From positions 1 to 64,000 of the forward strand of contig CAUYLG010021744.1 in assembly GCA_963573385.1 (NCBI GenBank): a stretch of DNA of 64,000 nt, written 5' to 3'. A program made the translations under genes and the position numbers. Below are positions 41,474 through 51,671 of this stretch, one piece after another. The notes beneath the pieces are model-generated. The model ran no database searches, was not told the DNA's origin, and saw only the letters and a list, made by a program, of their open reading frames with translations. Within the stretch, counting starts at the first letter, position 1, and each line of letters opens with the position of its first letter. Source of the stretch: Cacajao melanocephalus. Its lineage: Eukaryota; Chordata; Mammalia; Primates; Pitheciidae.

Positions 41474-41613
41474 TTATTTATTTATTTTTTTGAGACGAGT
41501 CTCATGCTGTCACCCAGGCTGGAGTGCAGTGGCATGATCTTGTCTCACTGCAACCTCCTCCTCCAGGGTTCAAGTGATTCTTGTGCCTCCACATCCTGAG
41601 TAGCTGGGACTAT
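41474..41613 (-). mobile_element. 5'-truncated Alu (right half) with duplication
   Basis: Only the 3' half of an Alu is present, 140 bases from the T-rich tail to 'gtagctgggactat'. ACCATGAATT flanks it at 41464-41473 and 41614-41623. The perfect duplication shows that it was inserted truncated. Confidence 0.92.
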
Positions 41614-41623
41614 ACCATGAATT

Positions 41624-44600
41624 ATTAATATAAAAATCTGAATCTCAGTGTTTGAACTCCTCACTCACTTGCTTAGCATGAAACCCAGTCAGCTCTTCAA
41701 CACTGAAAAACTGTTGGGCTTTTGATGATAAAGTTCTTCCATTCCTTTGTGCCAAAGCTCCTTCTTCGAGTGTAGCGGCCCTCCTAGGAGCATGAGGAAT
41801 GTTTGTCCACAGACATTCTGGCCCAGACGTGTTCTTCTCTCATGGTACTTTTCTTTCAGAAGTTCATGGTTCCCCCCTATTGTCCAACATCTTTCCAGGG
41901 CCCCACAAATCCATCTATACCCTATACATCTCTGAATTCCAATTCTAACCTGTTTTCAAGTTCTTTCCTATAAGGCTCTGGGCCCTTGTTTCAATGTATT
42001 GGAACAATCCACAACTGTGAGAAAAAATTCCTAGAACCTTCTATGAGGGGGAAGAAATTCCAGAACATGCCATGATAGGATGCTGAGCTGCCAGGGCACA
42101 CAGAGGAACTCCAGGGGGATGGTATGACCTAGTATCACAGCCCAAGGGCCACAAAGATACATTAGATAGCGTCTGATCCCAATTTTAAAATTGTCTAACA
42201 GAAGTCACTATCCTTGTAAGTGATCAGAAGGCAAATGAAGTGAGATCAGCAAATGCCTCTTAACTGTTAATCAGCTGACACTAATTATATTTTTTCATGG
42301 GCACAAGAATTGATCAAGTGATTCTCAGTTCTCAATATCAAGAAGAACTATGCCTGGGGCTTATGCTTCCATCACCACATCAGTGTTGACTTCAATCAAA
42401 GGAAAACAATCACAAGATTACTCAGAGCACACTAAAGACTAGGTATTTCCTGAGTATGGTGAGCCAAGTTCCCTGTGATTCTTCTGGCACTAAAAGAGTT
42501 TAATGAATCAAAGGTAAATGAAAGCAAGCAAAAGAGAAAGGAATCCTAGCACCAAGCCCCAAGGATACTGCTTCACAGGCTAGCACAACTAGAGTTCCTC
42601 AAGGTTTGGGGGAAGACCATACTCCACAAAGGCTTGGGAACTTTCCACATCGGTCTCCATCCCCCAAATAATAAAATACTATAAAACCAATCTCCAGGTT
42701 GACGGTGGGAAGAGGCATGAGAAGACAGACCTGACTACCAGTTCTTGTTAGTATATTCTCTATTTTATCACCACTATGTAAGAGATTCCCGTGCATTGTC
42801 CTTGAAATAAGAAAATTACAAGCCAACAGAAGGTACATCACTGGCCTCTGTGATATCTTTATGCAACAGCCTGTGTGAATGGTAATGTCAGCTTCAACTG
42901 CTTAGCCCCATAAGAAGGATAAGTGGGTTTCACTATTTCCTGGGAATTACTGCTTGCCTCTAACATTGAAGAGTCTTCCAAACGGAAACAGATCTGATTA
43001 CTTTTGCCAGACTTAATCTCTTACTTGAGCAGTTAACGAGAGCCTTCAATAATCTTAATGACATCACTTCAATAAAAATACCTAGATGTTATTTCCACAG
43101 GAAATAAATGTCCACAGACCATAAACTTAACCTGGTTAATAGCTAACCTAGGAGAAAGGTGGGAGTTGGGTTCAGATAAAGGGACACTGTGATGTTAAAT
43201 GAATTATTCACCCCTCCTTCTGGACTGCTGGCAACTGTCCAAGCCCTCTTCTGGGTTTAGGGGGGAAGAGAAATGAAGCGAAAGACAAAGGTAGCTGGAA
43301 GCAGGAAAATTCTCCTGGTATGGGCTTACCAGCTGCAGGGAGTCACTGAAGGATTCAGAATATAAAGAGGACTCATGGCTACAGGAAAGGGAAAGTCAAG
43401 AGAGGAAAGGGAACTAGAACACAGGATACAAATCAAAGGTACTATCTGGAGAACTCAATCCCTCATGCCTTTCAAAATAGGGCCAATAGGAGGTAATGGC
43501 TGGAGGCCCTGCAGGAAGTCTCCACATTAGAGAAGTTACCCATGTCAGAAAAAAAAAGCTTTTACCCACTCCTACTCTCCTTCCCTTTTCCAGCCCCTTC
43601 TTTTATAAGGTTAGAAGCACAAGAGAATCTCACACTTCTATGACTGGCTCCTGAAAGTTCTGCTGAAGATCCCAATGGAAAGCTAAAGTCAAAGTAAAGG
43701 GAACATTATGAGTATTTGCATGGAGAGGCCAAGGGAACGTGTGATCATCCATTCAACTTGTCCCTCAGTGGGCCCATGGTCAGTCTCCAACAGAAACTGA
43801 ATGTGCTCTGTGTGCCTGCCTTGACCAAGATACACTGGAGCTTTTATGATATTTTTCAAATAGAGAAAGGGCTAAATAATAAGATAATCCTAAATCAAGG
43901 AAAAAAAGGATTTACTAAAAAGCAATGTATTTAATGCACAGTTTCTGCACAGTTTTTGGAGTTAAGGCAGCTGAAAGATATTCTACACTCATGCCTCCAG
44001 AAATCTCTTGCCTAATAATCTCAGTTTCCTTGTCAAGTGTTTCTAAGTCCTCAGCATCCAACAGGAGAAAGAATTTTCATCACTGGGGTTCTATGATACA
44101 TAATACAAAGTCTACTATTCTGTGACTTTCCTGGTGAAACAGATTGGTTATGAAAATCTTACCACAACAAGATTGATATATTGCAAAACACAAGATGAAA
44201 AGCATTTACCACATTTGTAAAGATCTACCCCCAGATCAATGATCTAGAGAGATTTATAAAATTTCACAAGTTCAAAATGACCAAAAAGCCTTGAAGCTCC
44301 TCTTCCTTAAATAGATATTTTTATCTCAAAATTGCACTTGATATTTGCTCTAACCTGTAAGAGACCGTATATCATATTACAAGCTATTTTCTAGACAGAG
44401 CATTGCCCATATGCTGTTAGAGGATCTCTGAAAAAGAACACATAACCTGCACAATGGCATATAAAACCCCAAGAATCTGGCCACAACGGCCGAGAAAATG
44501 TAATGAATACTGAAATAGTGCTTCTTTTACACAGTCTTTTTTGGTCCTACTGAATCCCAAAAATTGTTTTCACATAACATTTTAAATTACATTTAGTATA

Positions 44601-45289
44601 TAAGTCAAATGAGCTTTTTAGCACCTTTTACATAAGAAATGATGCTATACCAGTAACAGTAATAACCCATAAATAAAACGTAACTACAGAATAAAGTCAT
44701 TCTGTGCTTATGTGGGAAATTTAAAAACAGTAAAAAAAAAGAGAAAACTCTGAACCAAGTTTCTTCAAATTAGAATGAATTCATCCCTATTCTGGTCAAA
44801 AAAAAAAAAAAATAGCAGTTATAGAGGTGATTACTAAAATAAATCAACAAAAAAACCACAGAATACTCTTGCACTTCTGCTTAGAGAATTCCAAGAATGA
44901 CTCCAGCAGCATGAACTGCAGAATTTAGGTCAAGAGGTCAATTACCCAGTGTCCACATCAAAGGCAGGGACAAGTTACTACTTCTCTTGGCCTGTTCCCT
45001 TTGAGAGTCACTGTGTTATGCAACCACAGAAGTAGCTTTAGAGGATGCTAAAAAAAAAAAAATTTACGAAGTATTGCTTCTGGAAGCAACTATACCTCTG
45101 AACCACTAGGTCAAAACCATCCTCATCATTCTCACATCTCCCAATACCACTCCCAGTTTTCTTGCTACAAAGTGAACTATCAGGCCTAGGAATTTTGGTC
45201 CATTGTTAATTAGCCAGTATCTAAGTAGTAGAAGCAGACTGATAGCTGTCCAATCAGCCTAGAATAGATTCAAAGCATCTTAAACAGAG
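41624..45289. other. Unassigned, repeat-poor stretch beside the FMN1 exon
   Basis: About 3.7 kb has no Alu or L1 and no fossil I can name. Only short A runs occur near 44730, 44800 and 45051. Low repeat content next to a coding exon could reflect constraint. This is inferred. Confidence 0.45.
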
Positions 45290-45298
45290 ACTAACCTG
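45290..45298 (-). promoter_or_regulatory. Splice donor of the FMN1 exon (CAG|GTTAGT)
   Basis: Exon bases CAG at 45298-45296 are followed by GTTAGT at 45295-45290, which matches the donor consensus except T at +3. The donor carries an in-frame TAG at 45293-45291, so a transcript that keeps this intron would stop one codon after residue 622. The next exon must begin in phase 1. Confidence 0.82.
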
Positions 45299-47162
45299 GA
45301 GGTGACTGGTGCTGGGGCTCAGCTGTGCTCTTCCCTGGCCCGGAGCTCTTTTCCAAAGGTTCCCCAGGCACCAACCGAGGTTGGCCTGCTCTGAGGAAGG
45401 CCGGGCTGGCTCCTTTGGTCTCCGTGACCTTTGCAGAGGATGGTGGCTCCAAGGTGTCAGCAGAGACGCACCCAGAGAAGACACGGCTCCTTCTACCAGG
45501 AGAATCATTAAGAGCAGCGTCCCTCTCACCAGGCAGTGCAGGGAGCCGGAGGATCCTGTGATGCTGCTGAGGGCTGGAAAGCCTTGGAGACAGAGGCGAG
45601 GGAACAGGTAACGTCTGTTTGTGTTTGCTGGACTGCGAGGATGAATTATTAAACACCTTGCCGAGAGCTGCCGGTGCTGGGGGGGATGGCTTCTTCTCAT
45701 CACCTCCGAGTTGTGAGGAGTCAGGACCTGCTTTGTGGGGCAGATCCAGAAACAAGGACTTGTGGCCACTGAGGGGCAACCCGGCTCTCCTCTTGTTTCT
45801 GGTTTGTGGGCGAGTGTGGGAGACACTCATGCGGAAAGGGAAGCCCAGTCTTTTCCCCTCAGGGGCTTCATCTAACTTCTCACTTTCTATCACCTTCAGG
45901 AGGACTTTGTTCACAGCCCCCTCGGCACTGGCCGGTGCACTAGAAATGCAGGCTGTTTCCCCGGCTGGTGACTTCGATGAGCCATTCCCTTGCCGCTCCT
46001 TGCCACGCCGCCTGGAACCCTGAGCCCCAGCCTCAGCTCCCGGGAGGGTGAGCAAGTCAGCTTTGGGTACAAACTCAGCTTGGGCTTCTGGGCAAATGGC
46101 AATCCTCTCCTTACCCTTAGAATGTGTTTTAACTACTCTCTGTACCTGGGAGGACAGGTCCTGAACTTTGGCCACCATTTTGGATACAGGTTTCTGCTTG
46201 CAAGTCCGCTTAACCGGCTTCTGCATCTCATCCTTTTCTGCCTCTGGATGCTTCTCAGGTTCCTGGTGACTTTCAGACAAACCTGTTTGCTGATGCTCCA
46301 GCCCGCTCGGCAGCCTCCGAAAGTCATCCTCTCCTGCCTCTGTGGAGCTGCAGTCAGGGGGCAGCACTTCTCTTCCAAGCCCAGTGTCCTTGAAAGCCGT
46401 CTCAAGGCTCCCCAAACCAAGGTCTGTGTCTGGCGTCTTGGGAATATCTGGGGGGCAGCTCTCTCTCCTCTGCAGGGAGGAAGCAAGTGCTGCATTCGGG
46501 AGCAGATTTCCTCTCTCCTCTAGTAGCCAATGATTAGGCCTTGTTCTAGAAAGAGGAAGGGAGTTGCTGGAACAGATCTGGTCCTTGCCCATCAGAGGAG
46601 CTGATTCTCGGCCTCCACGCCCTTTTCTTCTTGTCCTCTTCTGTGGGAGAGCCCCAAAGCTCTCTCTCCTTCCACCAAACCTCCGAGGCTTTTTGTTCCC
46701 ATGGGTGCTCCTCTTATTGAGAGGGCCCACAGGGAGCTCTCCCTGCCAGTTGCCAGCACTCTGGAAACAGTCATCCTCAGGGGCCAGGCTCACGGACAGC
46801 TCTGGCAGTTTCCCTTCCTGGTTCCCCATCGTGATCCCCAGGATGTGGTCTGAGCTCAGGAGATTGGCTAGCAGTCTCTCTCTCTCTGTTGTGAGTTTGT
46901 ACAGCTCAATTAGAATGTCTTTTGTGGGAGTCTGCTTGAAAAATATGTCGCCTGGATGTTCGTCTGGCTCCTGGCTGAGGCTGATGATGTCTGACTCCTC
47001 CCTGACTTGGTAGCAGTTATGAAAACCTTTACTGGATCTGTCTAGAGTTACAGTGCCCTTATATGAAAATCCTCTGACTTCCCCCTTTGGAAGATAGAAA
47101 CTGATGTAGCAGAGTTCCATAATGGGCTTATGCAATTGGAGGGTGCAATGAGTGCCTTCCAT
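45296..47162 (-). CDS. FMN1: Formin-1 (FMN1), first coding exon, N-terminal 622 codons
   Basis: Formin-1 nucleates and elongates unbranched actin filaments and acts at cell junctions and along microtubules. I recognise the N-terminus ([13 protein letters not shown], then [20 protein letters not shown]). The frame runs 622 codons plus one base to a CAG|GTTAGT donor; the apparent stop TAG lies inside that donor, so it is intronic and the intron is phase 1. The start ATG has A at -3 and G at +4, and a stop sits four codons upstream in frame. Residues 79-104 (around [20 protein letters not shown]) look helical. Basic clusters lie at 150-186 and 312-352, and 490-623 is Pro/Ser-rich and probably disordered. 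The FH1 and FH2 domains of the roughly 1,400-residue protein lie in later exons. Known of the family: the exon-2-encoded peptide is reported to bind microtubules, and the long isoform alpha-catenin. The name rests on recall, not alignment. Confidence 0.88.
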
Positions 47163-47293
47163 TATGCCTACCTAATTATTCATGCCTTGGAGATGCCGCT
47201 TTGTGGTCAGGCTTCCCAGGCTCCAGTGGTGAGGCATGTGATGGTGGCTATGCAGAGAAAGCAGCTGACAGTCATCTCCAGCAATGAGACTGC
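47163..47293 (-). other. FMN1: 5' leader part of the FMN1 exon with two upstream ORFs
   Basis: These 131 bases lie between the predicted acceptor and the FMN1 start codon. All three frames entering from the splice site meet a stop before the main ATG, so this part is untranslated leader. It holds two overlapping upstream ORFs. One runs 47275-47207 (22 codons plus TGA). The other runs 47237-47172 (21 codons plus TAG), is in the same frame as FMN1, and ends 9 bases before the main start. The arrangement could damp translation or make it depend on reinitiation. That role is inferred. Confidence 0.7.
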
Positions 47294-47321
47294 CTGTTAG
47301 AGGAACAGGGGAAGAAAGCAG
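47294..47321 (-). promoter_or_regulatory. Splice acceptor of the FMN1 exon
   Basis: On the minus strand a pyrimidine-rich run (CTTTCTTCCCCTGTTCCTCT) leads to AACAG|GCAG, a near-ideal 3' splice site. It makes the exon 1,998 bases long (47293 to 45296) and explains why no coding frame continues upstream. The only other AG close to the ATG (AATAATTAG) has no pyrimidine tract. Confidence 0.8.
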
Positions 47322-47554
47322 CTTGTCTAACACAGTGCATAAATCACACACCAACATAAAATCAAAGCGTAACTATTACTTTTCCTTCCTCTCTGGCTGA
47401 CCTCAACAACTCAAGGAATCAGACAACAGGCAGATTTCAATTTCTTCTACACTCCCACCCCACTCCTGATCAGTGGAACTTTTGTATAACTGAGAGATGG
47501 AAAGTCCTCTAATTTCACCCCCAGGACAAAAGTTCCCTTTCCCTACATGGGGTG
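47294..47554. other. Unassigned intron beside the acceptor
   Basis: Beyond the pyrimidine tract I recognise nothing. Confidence 0.4.
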
Positions 47555-47715
47555 GGTGGGGGGACTCACTGTGCAGCCTGGATCAGGTCTCTCAACTTCT
47601 CTAGAGCTCAGTTTATGTTCTTCTGTAAAACAGAGCTTTCATGACTCCCAGAATTCCTTATCTAGGGCGCTTTGAGATCCTTAGAAAACATAGCTGTTTT
47701 CATAACTCATATTTG
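47555..47715 (+). mobile_element. MIR SINE
   Basis: 'gtctctcaacttctctagag', 'ctcagtttatgttcttctgt' and 'aaaacagagctttcatgact' match MIR. Confidence 0.65.
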
Positions 47716-48520
47716 GAATCTTACTTTGCAAATATAAGCCTTTCTACCCTCTAAAACCCACCTTCAAGATCTGAGCTCAAATTATCAATTTAACTTAAAG
47801 CACAATGTGAGGAAAAAATCGTAGGCCCCAAATTTGGAGTCAATGGAAAAAATTTCAATGTAAAAGTTTACAATTTGAATAACTCAAGTCTTCATCAAGT
47901 TTTATTGTTTTCCTTTTTTCTTGTTGTTACATTGCCTTTTTTTATTCCTTCCTGTCGTCTACTTGAAGCCAAATGGAATGAGAGAAGAACAGCAAAAAAT
48001 CAATGAGGAACTGCTGGCCCTGTACAGATTTTCAATGACTTCACCACAGAAATGGCTAAAATTTCACATAATTAGTGAAGGTGGCTGCTTCCTTGTGTGA
48101 TATAAGGGACCTCAGAAATGTCTCTGTGGCTACCATCCCCCCACACACAAACTCTGTATTTCTAATTTCTTAAGCTATTGTCTAGTCCTCAAGTTTTCCT
48201 TGCTTAACAAAGTACCGCCCACATCCTGGGAATGATAACACAATAACTATTCATTAACCCTTGATATCTTCAGTGAATTATTTTCCTCAGGTTTTTCCTA
48301 ACTGCTTCTAAATAGCAAAAAACTACAGAAAAGTACATTTTGAGTGAAGGAAGAGAGAAAAGAGGAAGAGTCTGTTAAAAATAACTCCTTGAGGAAGAGA
48401 GAGAAAATTAAGAGTGATAATGAAAATTGCAGCTACCTGGTCAAACCAGAATGCCAGGAGACCAGGAGAGGCCTTGCCTCTTTCACAGTTGTATATAGGG
48501 CTGCTCTCATTCAAGTAGTC
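47716..48520. other. Unassigned intronic sequence
   Basis: I recognise no gene or repeat. Confidence 0.4.
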
Positions 48521-48820
48521 TTGTTTGCTTGTTTAAGAGATGGATTCATTATTGCTCAGGCTGGATGGAGTGCAGTGGTGCAAACATGGCTGACTGTAGC
48601 CTCAACGTCCTAGCCTCAAGTGATCCTCCCACCTCACCTCCCAAGTAGGTGGGACTACAGGCATGTGCCACCACCACCCAGCTAATATTTTTTTTTTTTT
48701 GTAGAAACAGGGTTTCACCATGTTTCCCAGGCTAGTCTGGAACTCTTGGACTCAAGCAATCCTCCCACCACAACCTCTCGAAGTGCTGGGATTATAGGCG
48801 TGAGCCACTGCTCCTGGCTG
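48521..48820 (-). mobile_element. Alu J, full length
   Basis: 'gctcaggctggatggagtgc', 'ctggaactcttggactcaag' and 'gtgagccactgctcctggct' match a diverged antisense AluJ, with an expanded T12 run inside at about 48690. Confidence 0.93.
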
Positions 48821-49254
48821 TATTTTTTAAACTTTTCTAAAATGCTCATTGCTAGCATTTTCTTAAGAAGCGCATGTGTAGGGATACTTAATAATTATTG
48901 ATACAAACTCTCTGTATACATCTAAGAACTCACTTAGGAGGTAGTTTCTTATTTTGCACTTTAGAGCACTAAGCATTAGAAGTTCATTTAATGAATTCTC
49001 AGACAAGCTGAAGGGAAGCAGCAGATGAGTTATGCTGAGTTTTGGGAAAATCGAATTATCTCCTCTCTCTTCAAGCATCGTTTTCCTCTTGCTTCCCTTA
49101 CCTCCTCAATTCCCATGGATTAGGAGAAATGTGTGATGTTGGGGGAGAAGTGTTAAAAATATTCAGAATCTGTTCAAAGTCACAGCAGAAAGTTTATGTT
49201 GTAATTTCAAATAGGAATATGACTGCATATTCTAAGAGCCTATTCCCTGAGAGG
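48821..49254. other. Unassigned intronic sequence
   Basis: I recognise no gene or repeat. Confidence 0.4.
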
Positions 49255-49450
49255 GAATTTATTCTGAGCACATATACACTTACACTTTCATTTTGTTCTC
49301 ATGTAATTAGTACATCTCCATTTTACAGATGAGGAAACTGAAATTTGGAGTGACAAACGAACTTGTCTAGGGGAATGTGGCTCAGAATATGCAAGTTTCA
49401 AACCCAGGTGTGTCTCCCTACGTTGCATCATAGGTCATGTTGCTCTTTAT
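49255..49450 (-). mobile_element. MIR SINE
   Basis: 'catctccattttacagatga', 'ggaaactgaaatttggagtg' and 'caagtttcaaacccaggtgt' match antisense MIR. Confidence 0.78.
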
Positions 49451-49570
49451 CTACTGCCTTCTACTAACAAATTAGTTTTCCATGCAACTTGAATAGAGGA
49501 GGTTTTTTTTTTTTTTTTGTTAACTTGGTGTTACATAATTTCTTAACAATGTCTCTGAGACATTCACTGG

Positions 49571-49875
49571 GGCCAGGTGCAGCAGCTTACTCCTATAATC
49601 CCAGCACCTTGGGAGGCCAAGGTGAGAGGACTGCTTGAGCTCAGGAGTTTGAGACCAGTCTGGGCAACATAGTGAAACCTGGTTTCTACAAAATTAAAAA
49701 AAAATAGCTGGGAATGTGGTTCAAGTATGTATTCTCCGCTCCTCCTGAGGCTGAGGCAAGGGGATCGCTTGAGCCTGGGAGGTTGAAGCTGCAGTCGACT
49801 GAGATTGTACCACTGCACCACTGTACTCCAACCTGAGTGACAGAGCGAGGCCCTGTACTTAAAAAAAAAAAACAA
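49571..49875 (+). mobile_element. Alu J, full length
   Basis: 'ggccaggtgcagcagcttac', 'gggcaacatagtgaaacctg' and 'gacagagcgaggccctgtac' match AluJ, with 'accactgcaccactgtactc' partly duplicated. Confidence 0.92.
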
Positions 49876-50524
49876 AAACCCACACTCATTGAAGAGCTTC
49901 AGCGTGTATGTCTGATCAGATAAAATGCTGCTCCCTAAAGTCATCCCTTAAACAATAAAATATGGAAAAAGGGCACTAGGAGTTCACTACAGCGGGTATA
50001 GACAGTAAGAAACTCAATGAAGATTCTAATTTAGAAATAAGAGAGGGGCTGATATAAAGCTATATCCTTTATGAGAATTATAGACATGTGATGCCTGTTT
50101 ACAGGATCAAGTACTTTTTTCTCCTGGTCTTTGTAAGTCTTGGTTGTGTAAATGGAGAAAATGTCATGGTTAGAACTCTGTATGTTAGTCACAGTTGGGA
50201 AATTCAAGTCAACGTTTAGAAAATTATAACATTGGATTTTATAGCAATAAAGCCACAATGCAAGGCATAAAGCTACTATTATCAAAAAAAAAAAAAAAGA
50301 ACTTCACCCTATTGCCTCATCTACCCAGAAACTTCCATGTAGAGTGCTCTTAACACACTTGTGGTGCCCACGTCTGGAGCCAAGGTGAAGCAGAACAGAG
50401 GAAGTAAAAAGAAATGGGAGTTTGTCTCATGATCTTGGGACTACAGTTCCTTTGTTCTGGGCCCTGGGAAGCAGTATGTGTAAGAAACTTTGTACTGAAC
50501 ATAGACTAAGGAGTTTTACTATCC
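49876..50524. other. Unassigned intronic sequence
   Basis: An A run lies at 50284-50298. There is no recognised gene or repeat. Confidence 0.4.
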
Positions 50525-51370
50525 CAGGATCCATGGGAGCCAATGAAGAATCGTAAGCTAATTATGTAGACTTGTTACAAAAAGATTACTTCAGAAGCAA
50601 AGTGAAGACTAGATCAGTAGGGGGTAAGACTAGTGGTATAAATCACTTAGAAAGGTCTTTCAGTATTCCAGAAAGAAGTATTAATGGCCAAAACCAAAGC
50701 AGTAGCAATGTGGATAGAGAAGAGATGGTCAATTTATAAAGACAGATTTCAGGCCAGGCATGGTGCCTCATGACTGTAATCCCAGCACTTTGGGAGCCTG
50801 AGGTAAGTGGATCACTTGAGTTCAAGAGCAGCCTGGCCAACATGGTGAAACCTCATGTCTACTAAAAGTACAGAAAAAAGTTAGACAAGCATGGTGGCAC
50901 ACACCTGTAAGCCCAGCCATTCAGATGGCTAAGGCACGAGGATTGCTTAAACCCAGGAGAGCTAGGCTGCAGTGAGCTGAAATCTGTCACTGCACTACAG
51001 CATGGGTGAAAGAGTGAGACTCTTTTATCTAAATAAATAAGTAAAAATTAAAATAAAAAGATTGAATTAATTGAAAGGGTCTAGTCGTTGACTGGATATT
51101 TGTGACAGGAAATAATTTAGTAATGATTTCAGATGTAGGCGACAGGATAGATTGTGGTGCCATTCACAAAGATAAGAAATACATGAAAAGGAATAGGCTT
51201 CAGGGGAAGATGAATTCAGTTTTGGAAATGTTGAATTTGATGAATCAGGGGAATAATCAAACAAAGATGTCCAGGACACTGATAGATGCAAAGAGATAGA
51301 AAATGAGATCTAGGCTAGGGTTATACATTTGGAAGGAATCATACAGTATATAAGGTGTTTCAATTTAATG
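50525..51370 (-). mobile_element. Long L2 fossil, antisense, split by an Alu
   Basis: Before the Alu, 'gggagccaatgaagaatcgt' and 'acttcagaagcaaagtgaag' follow antisense L2 ORF2. After it, 'cagttttggaaatgttgaat', 'gaatcaggggaataatcaaa' and 'ctagggttatacatttggaa' continue the same consensus in order. Together that is about 540 bases of L2. Confidence 0.7.
50752..51055 (+). mobile_element. Alu inserted into an L2 fossil
   Basis: 'ggccaggcatggtgcctcat' through 'gagtgagactcttttatcta' is a full-length, fairly diverged Alu that breaks the antisense L2. Confidence 0.92.
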
Positions 51371-51671
51371 TAAGATAAACTATGCACTCTCTATTCTATC
51401 TCTCCCACTAAATGCAACTGAAAAAAACATCAATATAAAATGCATGGGGCAGCTATTGGAACACTCTAAAAGTAAACAGTAGCAAGCAGATTGATGAGGA
51501 AGACGAGGCTTTAAAGTATCACCCAACTGTAAAGCAGTTAACTTTCTCAACTTTGTTCTCCAGTAGCCCTTAAGCCCAGACTCAAATGTGCTTGAAACAT
51601 CGAAGTGAATATCAGCACAAACAGAGGAAGCCATAGGAGAAGTCCTGTAATTCAGAATCAAGAATAGGAAA

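Noticed and set aside
45309..47013. Open frames of up to 177 codons on the plus strand opposite the FMN1 exon
   Set aside because: They are shadows of the GC-rich coding exon. They have no motifs or splice context, and the minus frame alone spans the whole exon.
47172..47357. 61-codon frame crossing the acceptor as an upstream coding exon of FMN1
   Set aside because: It ends in TAG four codons before the FMN1 ATG, and a strong acceptor cuts it, so only its last 21 codons can be an upstream ORF.
49564..49944. 126-codon minus-strand frame
   Set aside because: It is almost entirely an antisense AluJ.
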